This document shows, piece after piece, positions 18,129-26,621 of a stretch of 64,000 nucleotides of DNA. The first letter of the stretch is position 1; each line of letters begins with the position of its first letter. The position numbers and the translations under genes are program-made. The notes under the pieces are model-generated. The model was not told where the DNA came from. It searched no databases and worked only from the letters and a program-made list of their open reading frames with translations. Origin of the DNA: an uncultured Bacteroidota bacterium (GTDB lineage: Bacteria; Bacteroidota; Bacteroidia; Flavobacteriales; Flavobacteriaceae); NCBI GenBank assembly GCA_913060705.1, contig CAJXTX010000003.1, positions 40,493 through 104,492 of the forward strand. The letters run 5' to 3'.

Positions 18129-19400
18129 ATGAAAAATGAACTCGGTATCCTAAAAAAGGTTGGGCTTGGAATCGTTTTCACACTATTCTGGAGTGTTTCA
18201 ATAACTGCTCAATCCAATCGACTTTTTACCATCAAAGGAGAGGTCTACGATGCACAAACCAATGAGGTGCTTTCGTTGGCTTCAATTCGTCTCGAAGGCA
18301 CCTCGTATACCACCGTCAGCAATGACGACGGGGTATTCAGTATTAAGTACAATGAAAACGAGAATCCCACGCATCTCGTTGTTTCTTATTTAGGATATAG
18401 AACAGCACGCATCGCTCTAGGCGAGAACGACAGTCGTAAAGAAACCTTGAGGGTCGGATTAATTAGCGATACAATCCGCCTTGAAGGAGTGGACGTCAAC
18501 AACAGCGAAGATGCCAAAGCGATCGTCTTAAAAATGCTGGACACTTACGACAAACAAAAGCCCTTTCAGTCTAAGACCGCTGTCTCTTTTTTTAGAGAAC
18601 GCATCAATCGCCGCAACCGAAATCTCTCGATTACCGAGGCTGTAATTGAAATCCAGAAAGACCATATGAGAGAAGGACTCAATGGGGCCTACGTTATCGA
18701 GTCTAGAAAACGGAACGACTACAAACCTCTTGATACCATTGCCTTAAAGTTACAGGGCGGACCCTACAACCTCCTTTATCTTGATTTACTGAGCCATCGC
18801 AACGACATCTTAGACGACGAGAGCATCGATAAGTATAACTTCAGGCTGGATGGCACAGTGCGTTACGACGACCAAGACGTTTTCATCATCCACTTTGAGC
18901 AGAGAGAAGAGGTTTTCGAACCCCTATACAAAGGTGAATTGTACATTACCGTTGGTTCGTACAAACTGGCGCGCTCTAACTTCGAGCTGAACATTACCAA
19001 CAGTGATGAGGCGGCCAAACTCTTTGTGCGTAAAAAGCCGAAATCTCTTCAAATCGAGCCGACACGAGTCGCCTATCGTATCGACTACGGCGTGTCAGAT
19101 TCAGATCCAATACTGAACTACGCAGACCTGCAAATGGATTTCACCATCAATTGGAAGAGACGTCTCTTCAATCGAAACTACACCGTGAGCGCCGAAATGG
19201 CATTCACTCAATGGGACGCGTCTGAAAAAGAAGAGGTAAAGCCACGAAGTGAGCGTCTTAGACCCACGGTGATCATGGTAGATTCTGAAAGCGGATTCAC
19301 CGACCCTAACTTTTGGAGAAATTACAATGTGATTGAGCCCGACCAAACCATAGAAACTATCTTAAAGCGTATCGAAAGACAGCTTCGACGTGCGCGATAA
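18129..19400 (+). CDS. carboxypeptidase-like regulatory domain protein, exported
   Basis: A 423-residue exported protein. A hydrophobic leader (IVFTLFWSVSITAQ) ends near residue 28. Residues about 33-110 form a CarboxypepD_reg-like Ig-type domain (FTIKGEVYDAQTNEVLSLAS, GVFSIKYNEN, LVVSYLGYRTARIAL) as seen at the N-terminus of SusC and related outer-membrane proteins. The remaining 300 residues resemble the Bacteroidetes outer-membrane-associated proteins that follow this domain (LDGTVRYDDQDVFIIHFEQ, GELYITVGSYKLARSNFEL) but carry no enzymatic motif I recognise. It has no complete beta-barrel with terminal aromatic strand. It is separated from the NagB-PIG-L gene by 100 bp with a candidate promoter, so it may be transcribed separately. 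Confidence 0.7.
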   Translation: MKNELGILKKVGLGIVFTLFWSVSITAQSNRLFTIKGEVYDAQTNEVLSLASIRLEGTSYTTVSNDDGVFSIKYNENENPTHLVVSYLGYRTARIALGENDSRKETLRVGLISDTIRLEGVDVNNSEDAKAIVLKMLDTYDKQKPFQSKTAVSFFRERINRRNRNLSITEAVIEIQKDHMREGLNGAYVIESRKRNDYKPLDTIALKLQGGPYNLLYLDLLSHRNDILDDESIDKYNFRLDGTVRYDDQDVFIIHFEQREEVFEPLYKGELYITVGSYKLARSNFELNITNSDEAAKLFVRKKPKSLQIEPTRVAYRIDYGVSDSDPILNYADLQMDFTINWKRRLFNRNYTVSAEMAFTQWDASEKEEVKPRSERLRPTVIMVDSESGFTDPNFWRNYNVIEPDQTIETILKRIERQLRRAR

Positions 19401-19435
19401 GCTCAGAAATTAAGCGTAAAAAATCCCCTTAAAAG

Positions 19436-19466
19436 TTTGTTCTGACGGGATAAACCAATACTTTTC
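19436..19466 (+). promoter_or_regulatory. Bacteroidetes-type promoter before the NagB-PIG-L operon
   Basis: TTTG at 19436-19439 and TACTTTTC at 19459-19466 are separated by exactly 19 bases, the spacing of the Bacteroidetes -33/-7 promoter (TTTG, then TAnnTTTG); the last base differs (C for G). It predicts a start about 30 bases before the ATG at 19501. This is the best two-element promoter in the window. Confidence 0.55.
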
Positions 19467-19500
19467 TCGCTCAGTCTTTTTTAATAAAAATACACCGCTG

Positions 19501-21426
19501 ATGGCTACGACTCCTACGACAGAGCTTACCTATAAAGCTCCGGGAACTCATGAAGAAAACCGTTACGAAAAACTGCACAATGTTATAGTCCCTTCTGCCG
19601 CAAAAGGCTCTGAACTCATCGCCCAAGAAATTGCCGACATCATTCGCGCAAAACAAGCGAAAGGAAAAAATTGTGTACTGGGTCTTGCAACGGGCTCTTC
19701 TCCTCTTAGCGTATACGCTGAATTAGTGCGTATGCACAAAGAAGAAGGCTTGAGCTTTCAGAACGTGATCACCTTTAATCTGGACGAATATTGGCCGATG
19801 ACCAAATCAAATCTGCAGAGTTATCATTACTTCATGCATGAAAACCTCTTTGACCACATCGACATCAAGCCAGAGAATATTCACGTGCCTGACGGAGAAG
19901 TCAAAGCGAATCAGGTACGCAGCTATTGTCAAGATTACGAGGCAAAAATTGCGGCTGCAGGAGGACTCGATTTTCAGCTTCTAGGAATTGGTAGAACAGG
20001 GCATATTGGGTTCAATGAGCCCGGATCAAACCAAAACTCTAGAACCCGCTTGGTAAACCTTGACCACATTACAAGAGAAGATGCGGCCGAAGGGTTTCAA
20101 GGATTAGAGTTTGTGCCTAAACGCGCCATCACCATGGGTATTGCTACAGTTCTTTCTGCAAAACGCATCGTGCTTATGGCCTGGGGGCAAAAGAAAAGCG
20201 CTGTAGTACAACAAGCCATTGAAGGGTCTGTAAGCAGTCAATTGCCTTCGTCCTTTTTACAAATGCACAAGAACACCACCTTGGTGCTCGATGAAGAGGC
20301 TGCTGCAGAACTAACCCGCATCAAAACACCATGGATTGTTCAAACCTGCGACTGGAACGACAAATTAAAATATCAAGCCGTTGTATGGCTTTGCCGCAAG
20401 ACAGGTAAATCGGTGTTAAAACTCACCGAGTCTGACTACAATGAAAACTCCCTCGCCGACCTCCTAGAAATGCAATCGGTATACGATCTAAACATTGAGA
20501 TTTTTAACCGCCTCCAACATACAATCACCGGATGGCCAGGCGGAAAACCCGATGCAGACGATTCACACCGACCAGAACGCGCCCGACCTAAATCAAAGAG
20601 AGTAATTATCTTCAGTCCTCACCCCGACGACGATGTAATCTCTATGGGGGGCACATTAGATCGATTGATCTCTCAAGGCCATGAGGTACACGTAGCCTAC
20701 CAGACCTCGGGTAGCATTGCCGTGTCCAACCAAGAGGCCCTAAAGTTTATAGAAGTTGCTTGCGACATGATGCTTGGCGCTGAGAGTAAAACCATCCGAG
20801 AGTTACGTTCAAAAATTGAAAAACTCAAAGACGGAGAGATTCCATCTGCAGAAATTCGCAACCTCAAAACCATTATTAGACAGCGCGAAGCAATCGCTGC
20901 GACCCGCTATCTCGGTCTTCCGGATGAAAATGTTCATTTCATGAAATTGCCGTTTTATGAGACTGGGGCAGTTAAAAAATCTCCTATTTCGCAAGACGAC
21001 ATCGACATCATGAATCACTTGATCAAGAGCATTCGACCCCACCAGATCTATGCCGCAGGTGATTTGGCTGATCCACACGGAACGCACAGATTGTGTATCG
21101 AAGCGCTTCAACAATCGTTAAGTCAATTGCGCAAAGAGCCCTTCTTGAAAGACTGTTGGGTGTGGTTGTATCGCGGCGCATGGCACGAATACGAGCCCTA
21201 CGAAATCGATATGGCTGTGCCGATGAGTCCTGCTCAAGTGCGAAGAAAGAGACGTGCCATTTTCTTCCACCAAACGCAAAAAGACGGTGTCATGTTCCAA
21301 GGGAACGACGCTAGGGAGTTCTGGGTAAGGGCCGAAGACCGTAATCGTGAAACCGCAGATATTTATCGACAATTAGGACTGTCTGATTACGCTGCCATTG
21401 AAGCCTTTAAACGTTATTACTATTAA
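19501..21426 (+). CDS. nagB: glucosamine-6-phosphate deaminase / PIG-L (LmbE) deacetylase fusion
   Basis: A 641-residue two-domain cytoplasmic protein of a type widespread in Bacteroidetes. Residues about 20-280 are a NagB domain: GLATGSSPLSVY (phosphate loop), FNLDEYWPM with D95 (E. coli D72), and GIGRTGHIGFNEPGS with H168 and E173 (E. coli H143, E148). The residue matching E. coli D141 is Thr166. Residues about 365-640 are a PIG-L/LmbE zinc deacetylase domain with H374-P-D-D-D378 and D524-P-H-G-T-H529. Together these could deacetylate GlcNAc-6-P-like substrates and deaminate GlcN-6-P to fructose-6-P and ammonia. The GH20 hexosaminidase gene follows after 10 bp and would supply GlcNAc. Whether the deaminase is active given Thr166 is open. 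Confidence 0.88.
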   Translation: MATTPTTELTYKAPGTHEENRYEKLHNVIVPSAAKGSELIAQEIADIIRAKQAKGKNCVLGLATGSSPLSVYAELVRMHKEEGLSFQNVITFNLDEYWPMTKSNLQSYHYFMHENLFDHIDIKPENIHVPDGEVKANQVRSYCQDYEAKIAAAGGLDFQLLGIGRTGHIGFNEPGSNQNSRTRLVNLDHITREDAAEGFQGLEFVPKRAITMGIATVLSAKRIVLMAWGQKKSAVVQQAIEGSVSSQLPSSFLQMHKNTTLVLDEEAAAELTRIKTPWIVQTCDWNDKLKYQAVVWLCRKTGKSVLKLTESDYNENSLADLLEMQSVYDLNIEIFNRLQHTITGWPGGKPDADDSHRPERARPKSKRVIIFSPHPDDDVISMGGTLDRLISQGHEVHVAYQTSGSIAVSNQEALKFIEVACDMMLGAESKTIRELRSKIEKLKDGEIPSAEIRNLKTIIRQREAIAATRYLGLPDENVHFMKLPFYETGAVKKSPISQDDIDIMNHLIKSIRPHQIYAAGDLADPHGTHRLCIEALQQSLSQLRKEPFLKDCWVWLYRGAWHEYEPYEIDMAVPMSPAQVRRKRRAIFFHQTQKDGVMFQGNDAREFWVRAEDRNRETADIYRQLGLSDYAAIEAFKRYYY

Positions 21427-21436
21427 ACGAATCGTT

Positions 21437-22945
21437 ATGCTACGTTCTTTGTCCTTACTATCTCTATTTACGCTTCTGTTTGTTTCTTGCACCCCAACAG
21501 TACCGGACGGCAAGGTGTACGAACAACTTATGCCGGTAGCAGAAACGGTCGAACTTAAAGACGGAAGTTTTACGCTAAAAGGCAGCACTACCTTTAGCTT
21601 GAATGGTTTTGACCAAGAAGCAGCATCTTCTTTCAGTGCGGTGCTTCTTGACCAAGGAGGCATTCATAATTTGAATCTGATCCAAGCAGAAGAAAACGAA
21701 GCTGCATTGAGATTCACGATTGACACTGATTTAGAAGAAGAGGCTTATGAATTGAACATCGATTCATCCGGAATAACCGTTGAGGCAGGAGCCGCATCCG
21801 GCGCTTATTTCGGTTGGCAAACCATAAGACAAATCCTACTGCTTCAGGCAGACACAGAGCAATCTCAGGTGCTAAGAGCAGTTCACATCTCAGATCAACC
21901 CCACTACGGATATCGCTCGGTGATGTTAGACGTGGCGCGTCATTTTTTTGATGCCCCGACGGTAAAAGAATTGATCGATCAAATCACGCTTTACAAGGTA
22001 AACACCCTTCACCTGCACTTATCTGACGATCAAGGTTGGCGCATTGAAATCAAGAAATGGCCTAATCTAACCGCTCATGGCGGCCTCACCGAAGTGGGCG
22101 GAGGTGAAGGAGGATACTACACTCAAGAACAGTACAACGACCTGGTAGCATATGCCCAAGATCGATTCATTACGGTGGTTCCAGAAATCGATCTTCCTGG
22201 TCATACCAATTCAGCGCTCTCTAGCTATGCTGAATTAAACTGTGACGGAGTGGCTCCTGATTTGTACACCGGTATTGAAGTAGGATTCTCAACTCTCTGT
22301 GCCGACAAAGAAATCACCTACACGTTCTTGAGTGACGTCTTTGAAGAGTTGGCACAGATGACTCCTGGACCTTATTTACACATTGGAGGTGACGAATCTC
22401 ACGTCACTGAAGAAGACGATTATGTGAAAATAGTAGACTTCGCCTTGAATAAGGTGAAAGAACTTGGTAAAACACCGGTGGGCTGGGATGAAATTTCACA
22501 TGGGGCGATTGACCAAACGACCGTGTCTCAATACTGGGCGAGTCAAGAAAACACTAAGAAAGCATACGACAAAGGAGCACAGCTCATCATTTCGCCTGCC
22601 ATTCACGCCTATCTTGATATGAAGTACGATTCCCTGACGCCTATCGGATTGAAATGGGCAGGGTACCTACCTATTGACAAGGCCTACGATTGGTCACCCG
22701 ATCAATTGGTGGAAGGAATTTCTCCAGATCGTATCATCGGTACCGAGGCACTCTTATGGACTGAGACCGTAACAACATCTGCAGATATTCAGTACCTTAT
22801 GTTTCCAAGAGTACTCGGAATAGCTGAAATTGGTTGGACCTCGTCCGAGCAACGCGACCTCGCTTCGTACCGTACGAGGCTCAAAAGCCAGTTGAAAGTA
22901 TTAGATCAACTTGGTATTGGTTACTACAGCGATTCAGAGGAATAG
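21437..22945 (+). CDS. beta-N-acetylhexosaminidase (GH20), lipoprotein
   Basis: A 502-residue glycoside hydrolase family 20 enzyme releasing terminal GlcNAc or GalNAc by substrate-assisted catalysis. The leader ends in a lipobox (LLFVSC, Cys about 16), so it is lipid-anchored. An N-terminal GH20b-like domain (about 25-135) precedes the TIM barrel that starts at HYGYRSVMLDVARHFF. The catalytic Asp-Glu pair is D319-E320 in YLHIGGDESH. Other family landmarks are TLHLHLSDDQGWRIEIKKWP, VVPEIDLPGHTNSAL, VGWDEI and GTEALLWTE. The frame is open from 21398, but ATG 21437 gives the lipoprotein leader. It is cotranscribed with the NagB-PIG-L gene. Confidence 0.93.
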   Translation: MLRSLSLLSLFTLLFVSCTPTVPDGKVYEQLMPVAETVELKDGSFTLKGSTTFSLNGFDQEAASSFSAVLLDQGGIHNLNLIQAEENEAALRFTIDTDLEEEAYELNIDSSGITVEAGAASGAYFGWQTIRQILLLQADTEQSQVLRAVHISDQPHYGYRSVMLDVARHFFDAPTVKELIDQITLYKVNTLHLHLSDDQGWRIEIKKWPNLTAHGGLTEVGGGEGGYYTQEQYNDLVAYAQDRFITVVPEIDLPGHTNSALSSYAELNCDGVAPDLYTGIEVGFSTLCADKEITYTFLSDVFEELAQMTPGPYLHIGGDESHVTEEDDYVKIVDFALNKVKELGKTPVGWDEISHGAIDQTTVSQYWASQENTKKAYDKGAQLIISPAIHAYLDMKYDSLTPIGLKWAGYLPIDKAYDWSPDQLVEGISPDRIIGTEALLWTETVTTSADIQYLMFPRVLGIAEIGWTSSEQRDLASYRTRLKSQLKVLDQLGIGYYSDSEE

Positions 22946-22966
22946 GGACCTTAAAACCTCATTTCG

Positions 22967-23917
22967 ATGGAACTTAAAAACGAACATCTAGAAATCCCGG
23001 GCAATCCTTCGGTCGACAAATCGAGTAGTTATCGCCTGAATCATCGCGAGAATGGAGAGCCGTTAAAATCGCTGACAGAAGAGCAATGGAGCTTTTGGAA
23101 AGAAAACGGCTACGTTGTAATCAAACAGGCTATTTCTCGGACGCAGGCTGAAAAAACAGCGGCTTTCTTATGGGAATTTGAAGAGAAAGATCCCAATGAT
23201 CCCGCTACTTGGTATACCCCTGCCCGCGCTGAAATGCAAATGAAAGAGCTCATTGGAACGGGTATGGTAGAAGTTTACAACCATCCTTTACTGTGGGAAA
23301 ACAGACAAAGTCCGAAGATTTACGAGGCGTTCAGAGACATCTGGGGAAGAGACGAACTTTGGGTGACCATAGACCGTGCCAACCTCAACTTTCCTATCAG
23401 ACCCGGTCACGAGCAAAAAGGCTTTATCCATTGGGATTACGATCCAGAGACCAAGCCTCAAAACGTGCAAGGAGTACTCGCTTTGGCTGACCAAAACGAC
23501 CCGAATATGGGTGGATTTCAGTGCGTGCCTTGGCTTTACCGCAATTACGATACCTGGAAGCTCACCCAACCAGAAGACCGAAATCGATTTCAGCCCGACA
23601 TGACGGGGCTCGAAGATGAGCTGGTCAAGGTGCCTCTAGAAGCAGGCGACATGCTCATTTTTAATAGCACCTTAGCTCACGGTATTCGGCCTAATCAATC
23701 TGAAAACAAGGTGCGTATCGCCCAATATATTTCTATGATGCCCGCAGACCCTGCGAATCAGTCCTTGATTGATTGGCGCGTGCGCTCATGGAGCGAGCGA
23801 ATTGCACCAGAGGGATATGCCTTTCCGGGTGATCCGAGAAAATGGGAACAGACCAAGTACGAAAGGGCCGAATTGTCTGATCTTGGAAGAAAATTACTGG
23901 GTATCGATCCTTGGTAA
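22967..23917 (+). CDS. phytanoyl-CoA dioxygenase (PhyH) family protein
   Basis: A 316-residue putative Fe(II)/2-oxoglutarate-dependent dioxygenase, cytoplasmic, with no leader. The 2-His-1-carboxylate triad can be placed at H155-W-D157 in FIHWDYDPE and H238 in LAHGIRPN, with R241 just after as a likely 2-oxoglutarate contact. WSFWKENGYVVIKQAIS near residue 45 is the usual PhyH opening. Substrate unknown: PhyH proteins hydroxylate lipids, amino acids and small metabolites. It sits between the hexosaminidase (21 bp gap) and an SDR (18 bp gap), so a hydroxylation-oxidation step on a sugar-linked or side-chain compound is possible, but this is inferred from position only. Confidence 0.85.
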   Translation: MELKNEHLEIPGNPSVDKSSSYRLNHRENGEPLKSLTEEQWSFWKENGYVVIKQAISRTQAEKTAAFLWEFEEKDPNDPATWYTPARAEMQMKELIGTGMVEVYNHPLLWENRQSPKIYEAFRDIWGRDELWVTIDRANLNFPIRPGHEQKGFIHWDYDPETKPQNVQGVLALADQNDPNMGGFQCVPWLYRNYDTWKLTQPEDRNRFQPDMTGLEDELVKVPLEAGDMLIFNSTLAHGIRPNQSENKVRIAQYISMMPADPANQSLIDWRVRSWSERIAPEGYAFPGDPRKWEQTKYERAELSDLGRKLLGIDPW

Positions 23918-23935
23918 AAAGAGCTCTCCTACAGC

Positions 23936-24706
23936 ATGAAAAACAGCGTACTGATCACCGGATCAACTGCAGGCATTGGTTTTGAGACCGCTAAGGTACT
24001 GGCCAATCAAGGGCATAAGATCTACCTCAACGGCCGCACCGAAGAGAGCACGAATGCAGCGATCGAGCGTTTAAGAAATCTATGTGACAAAGCCGACATC
24101 CAAGGAGTAGTATGTGATTTTTCAAAACCCTTCGATCTAGCTTCTTTTCCAGAAGGTATCGATGTTCTCATCAATAACGTCGGAATTTATACTTCAAAAC
24201 CGTTCTCGGCTACCAGCGATGAAGACTGGTACGATCAGTTCGAGGTAAACTGCATGAGCGGAGTACGTCTCAGCCGGCATTATCTTCCTCAAATGCTGGC
24301 CTCTAACTATGGTCGTATTTTATTTATCTCAAGCGAATGCGCCTACCTTGCCCCAGAAGACATGGTGTCATACAGCAGCACAAAGGCCGCCCTTCATGCC
24401 TTATCGAGGGGCTTGGCCAATGCCACCAGAAATAGTGGTGTAACGGTTAATACGCTAGTGCCCGGCTCTACCTATACCGAAGGAGCAGCCCGTTTCATTG
24501 AAGAAAAAGCGGCCCAGCAAAAAGAAGAACCCACTAAAGTAGCCCAATCCTTTATTCAGGCTGAACGCCCTCAGTCGCTCATTGAGCGCTTTGCGCGCAC
24601 CGAAGAAGTGGCTTCACTCATCGCATTTTACGCCGGCCCACAATCGAGCGCGGTTAACGGTTCTGTGATTTTTTGCGAAGGCGGCAGCACCGGGGCTACC
24701 TTTTAA
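23936..24706 (+). CDS. short-chain dehydrogenase/reductase (SDR)
   Basis: A 256-residue classical SDR. Cofactor loop TGSTAGIGFETAKVL (TGxxxGxG) at residues 8-22, then INNVGIYTS (NNAG-type, about 84-92), ISSECAYLAPED for the catalytic Ser (about 132) and Y146-S-S-T-K150 for the Tyr-Lys pair. The sequence YLNGRTEE after beta2 lacks an acidic residue at the end of that strand and has Arg, which leans toward NADP(H). VNTLVPGSTYTEGA and the C-terminal AVNGSVIFCEGGSTG are typical. Cotranscribed with the PhyH gene (18 bp) and CutC (8 bp). Substrate unknown. Confidence 0.9.
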   Translation: MKNSVLITGSTAGIGFETAKVLANQGHKIYLNGRTEESTNAAIERLRNLCDKADIQGVVCDFSKPFDLASFPEGIDVLINNVGIYTSKPFSATSDEDWYDQFEVNCMSGVRLSRHYLPQMLASNYGRILFISSECAYLAPEDMVSYSSTKAALHALSRGLANATRNSGVTVNTLVPGSTYTEGAARFIEEKAAQQKEEPTKVAQSFIQAERPQSLIERFARTEEVASLIAFYAGPQSSAVNGSVIFCEGGSTGATF

Positions 24707-24714
24707 AACTAATT

Positions 24715-25437
24715 ATGATACACTTTGAAGTTTGTGCAAATTCATTTACCTCAGCAAAAAATGCCCAAGAGGCGGGTGCCCAACGTATTGAATTGTGTTC
24801 AGAGCTAGGTGTTGGAGGGGTGACTCCTTCCTTTGGTCTCCTTAAAAAGGTGTGTGACGAACTCTCAATTAAAGTCAATGTACTCATCCGCCCTAGAAGT
24901 GGAAACTTTATTTATACCTCGGATGAGTTCGATGTCATTCTAAGAGATATTGCCCTTGCCGTCGATCTCGGTGTCAATGGAATCGTCTGCGGATCGCTTG
25001 ATGAGGATGCAACGGTAAACGAAAAACAACTTGAGGCCATGCTAAAGGCTTCTGCTAATAAAGAGTTTACCTTTCACCGCGCCTTCGACTTAGTAGATGA
25101 TCCGTATGCGACCTATGACCTCTTAGACTCCTATGGGGTGCATCGCATTTTAAGCTCTGGCCAACAGCAAAAAGCGATTGACGGAATCGACCTTCTAAAA
25201 GAATTAAACCAACGAGGTCAGGTAAAGATGATGCCCGGATCTGGGGTCAATGCCTCAAACATTGCCACCTTTATGGGGTCTGGATTTACCGAAGTTCACT
25301 TCTCAGGAACCGTCATGAGTCCTGAACGAGAAGCCAAGATCCCATTCATTACCTCCTCACTGCTAGGAGAATACGGATATCCGACCTCAGACCTCAGCCG
25401 TCTCAAAGAGATCATCCGTTCAGCGAGCGCAGAATAA
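24715..25437 (+). CDS. cutC: CutC family TIM-barrel protein
   Basis: A 240-residue member of the CutC family, traditionally called a copper homeostasis protein though its biochemical activity is unproven. Family motifs in order: FEVCANSFTSAKNAQEAGA, RIELCSELGVGGVTPSFGLL, NVLIRPRSGNFIYTSDE, GIVCGSLDEDATVN, FTFHRAFDLVDDP, RILSSGQQQKA, MMPGSGVNASN and EVHFSGT. ATG 24715 is chosen over an upstream in-frame ATG at 24673 that lies inside the SDR gene and adds a basic stretch not found in the family. No copper gene is nearby; it is the last gene of the amino-sugar operon. It ends 4 bp from the convergent cytochrome gene. Confidence 0.9.
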   Translation: MIHFEVCANSFTSAKNAQEAGAQRIELCSELGVGGVTPSFGLLKKVCDELSIKVNVLIRPRSGNFIYTSDEFDVILRDIALAVDLGVNGIVCGSLDEDATVNEKQLEAMLKASANKEFTFHRAFDLVDDPYATYDLLDSYGVHRILSSGQQQKAIDGIDLLKELNQRGQVKMMPGSGVNASNIATFMGSGFTEVHFSGTVMSPEREAKIPFITSSLLGEYGYPTSDLSRLKEIIRSASAE

Positions 25438-25441
25438 AGCG

Positions 25442-26503
25442 TTATTTCGTTTTAGTGACTCCGAAAGTGGCCTCATAATAAGCCATTATGGGTTGGTACG
25501 GTCCGAGCTGATGCTGTTCAATCGGAAAATTGTCTGCATACGGCCCATAGGGAGTTGACATGGGTTTCTTTACCCGATCAGGAAAATCCAATTCAAGATT
25601 TAAACGCTGCGGACGCTCTTGTTGATTCATGTATCCCGCAACATCATAGGCTTGCTCATCTGTTAGAATGGGAGCATCGTGGCTCACCCCAAAGGGCATG
25701 TTGTACTTGATGAATTGAGCTGCAGTGATGACGCGGTTCATACCGGCCCCATTGTTGTACGAATTGGGCCCCCATAAGGGCGGATAGGTATACGTCAATC
25801 CGTCAGGGTTCTTTAACCCTTGTCCGTCTTGTTGATGACACACCGCACATTGGGTGGTGTAGACTTCAGCACCTTGCTCTAGATTCACTGCACGATTCGG
25901 AAGTTCTATGGGCTTCAAGCCTTTTTTTACCGTAGAAGGATCAACCTCTAGGTAATCATCGAGCCATTCGATATAAGCAATCATAGCGAGCATTTCGGGT
26001 TGGTCGACCTCCAACGGTCTCCCGTTCATACTGCGTGTAAAACATCCGTTGATCCGTTCCGCCAGAGTTCCCATTTTATCCTCTCTCCCTCTGTATTGAG
26101 GAAATCTTTGATCCACACTTACTAATGAAATGCCGTAATCTTTAGCCCCGTCATTGAGGTGACAGCTGGTGCATTGAAGCGCGTTTCCGGTGTAACGTTT
26201 ACTCGGATCGCTGGCCAAGGGGCCTAATAATTCATCGGTTTGGGTAAGTAGGGCATATCCAAATTGTAGCTGCTCGTCTCCAGATTGAGCCACCGCATCA
26301 AAGATGGGCAACTTTTCTTCTGGAAGTTCTTGAAGATCAGAAGCAGGAGCGCTCATCATTCTTACTTGAGGCACGTCGACGAAAAAGGTCCCAAACAATA
26401 AGAGGGACACTAATAGAACTAAGGTCAGTCCGGCCGTTGCTATAGTCTTTGAAAGTCTACTAATGAGTACTTCAAGTTCTTGTTTAGACTTCTTTGATGG
26501 CAT
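25442..26503 (-). CDS. TsdA-like di-heme cytochrome c, membrane-anchored
   Basis: A 353-residue c-type cytochrome with one N-terminal TM segment (AGLTLVLLVSLLLFGTFFV, about residues 24-42) and two heme sites, C111-T-S-C-H115 and C219-A-V-C-H223. The first domain reads ALQCTSCHLNDGAKDYGISL and is followed by AERINGCFTRSMNGRPL, with a free Cys (154) at a spot where thiosulfate dehydrogenases of the TsdA group carry a conserved cysteine. The second domain is a mono-heme fold (QQDGQGLKNPDGLTYTYPPL). Function is probably periplasmic electron transfer, perhaps thiosulfate/tetrathionate interconversion. The frame extends to 26620, but ATG 26503 starts just before the anchor. No partner sulfur genes are visible. 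Confidence 0.82.
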   Translation of the reverse strand: MPSKKSKQELEVLISRLSKTIATAGLTLVLLVSLLLFGTFFVDVPQVRMMSAPASDLQELPEEKLPIFDAVAQSGDEQLQFGYALLTQTDELLGPLASDPSKRYTGNALQCTSCHLNDGAKDYGISLVSVDQRFPQYRGREDKMGTLAERINGCFTRSMNGRPLEVDQPEMLAMIAYIEWLDDYLEVDPSTVKKGLKPIELPNRAVNLEQGAEVYTTQCAVCHQQDGQGLKNPDGLTYTYPPLWGPNSYNNGAGMNRVITAAQFIKYNMPFGVSHDAPILTDEQAYDVAGYMNQQERPQRLNLELDFPDRVKKPMSTPYGPYADNFPIEQHQLGPYQPIMAYYEATFGVTKTK

Positions 26504-26621
26504 CTTTATGGCAAAGGTTAGTTCACTAAATGTAGCGAAAAGTATGATGTGAATTTCTTTACATCGGTAACCCCAGTTACAAAGGGAGCGTATTCTGAAG
26601 GTCGAAACACGCTTTAGCATT

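Noticed and set aside
21398..21436. Earlier ATG for the GH20 gene
   Set aside because: It overlaps the NagB-PIG-L stop and adds residues before a lipoprotein leader that fits the ATG at 21437.
26504..26620. Upstream extension of the cytochrome c gene
   Set aside because: The extension has no leader character and covers most of the divergent promoter region; the TM anchor follows naturally from ATG 26503.
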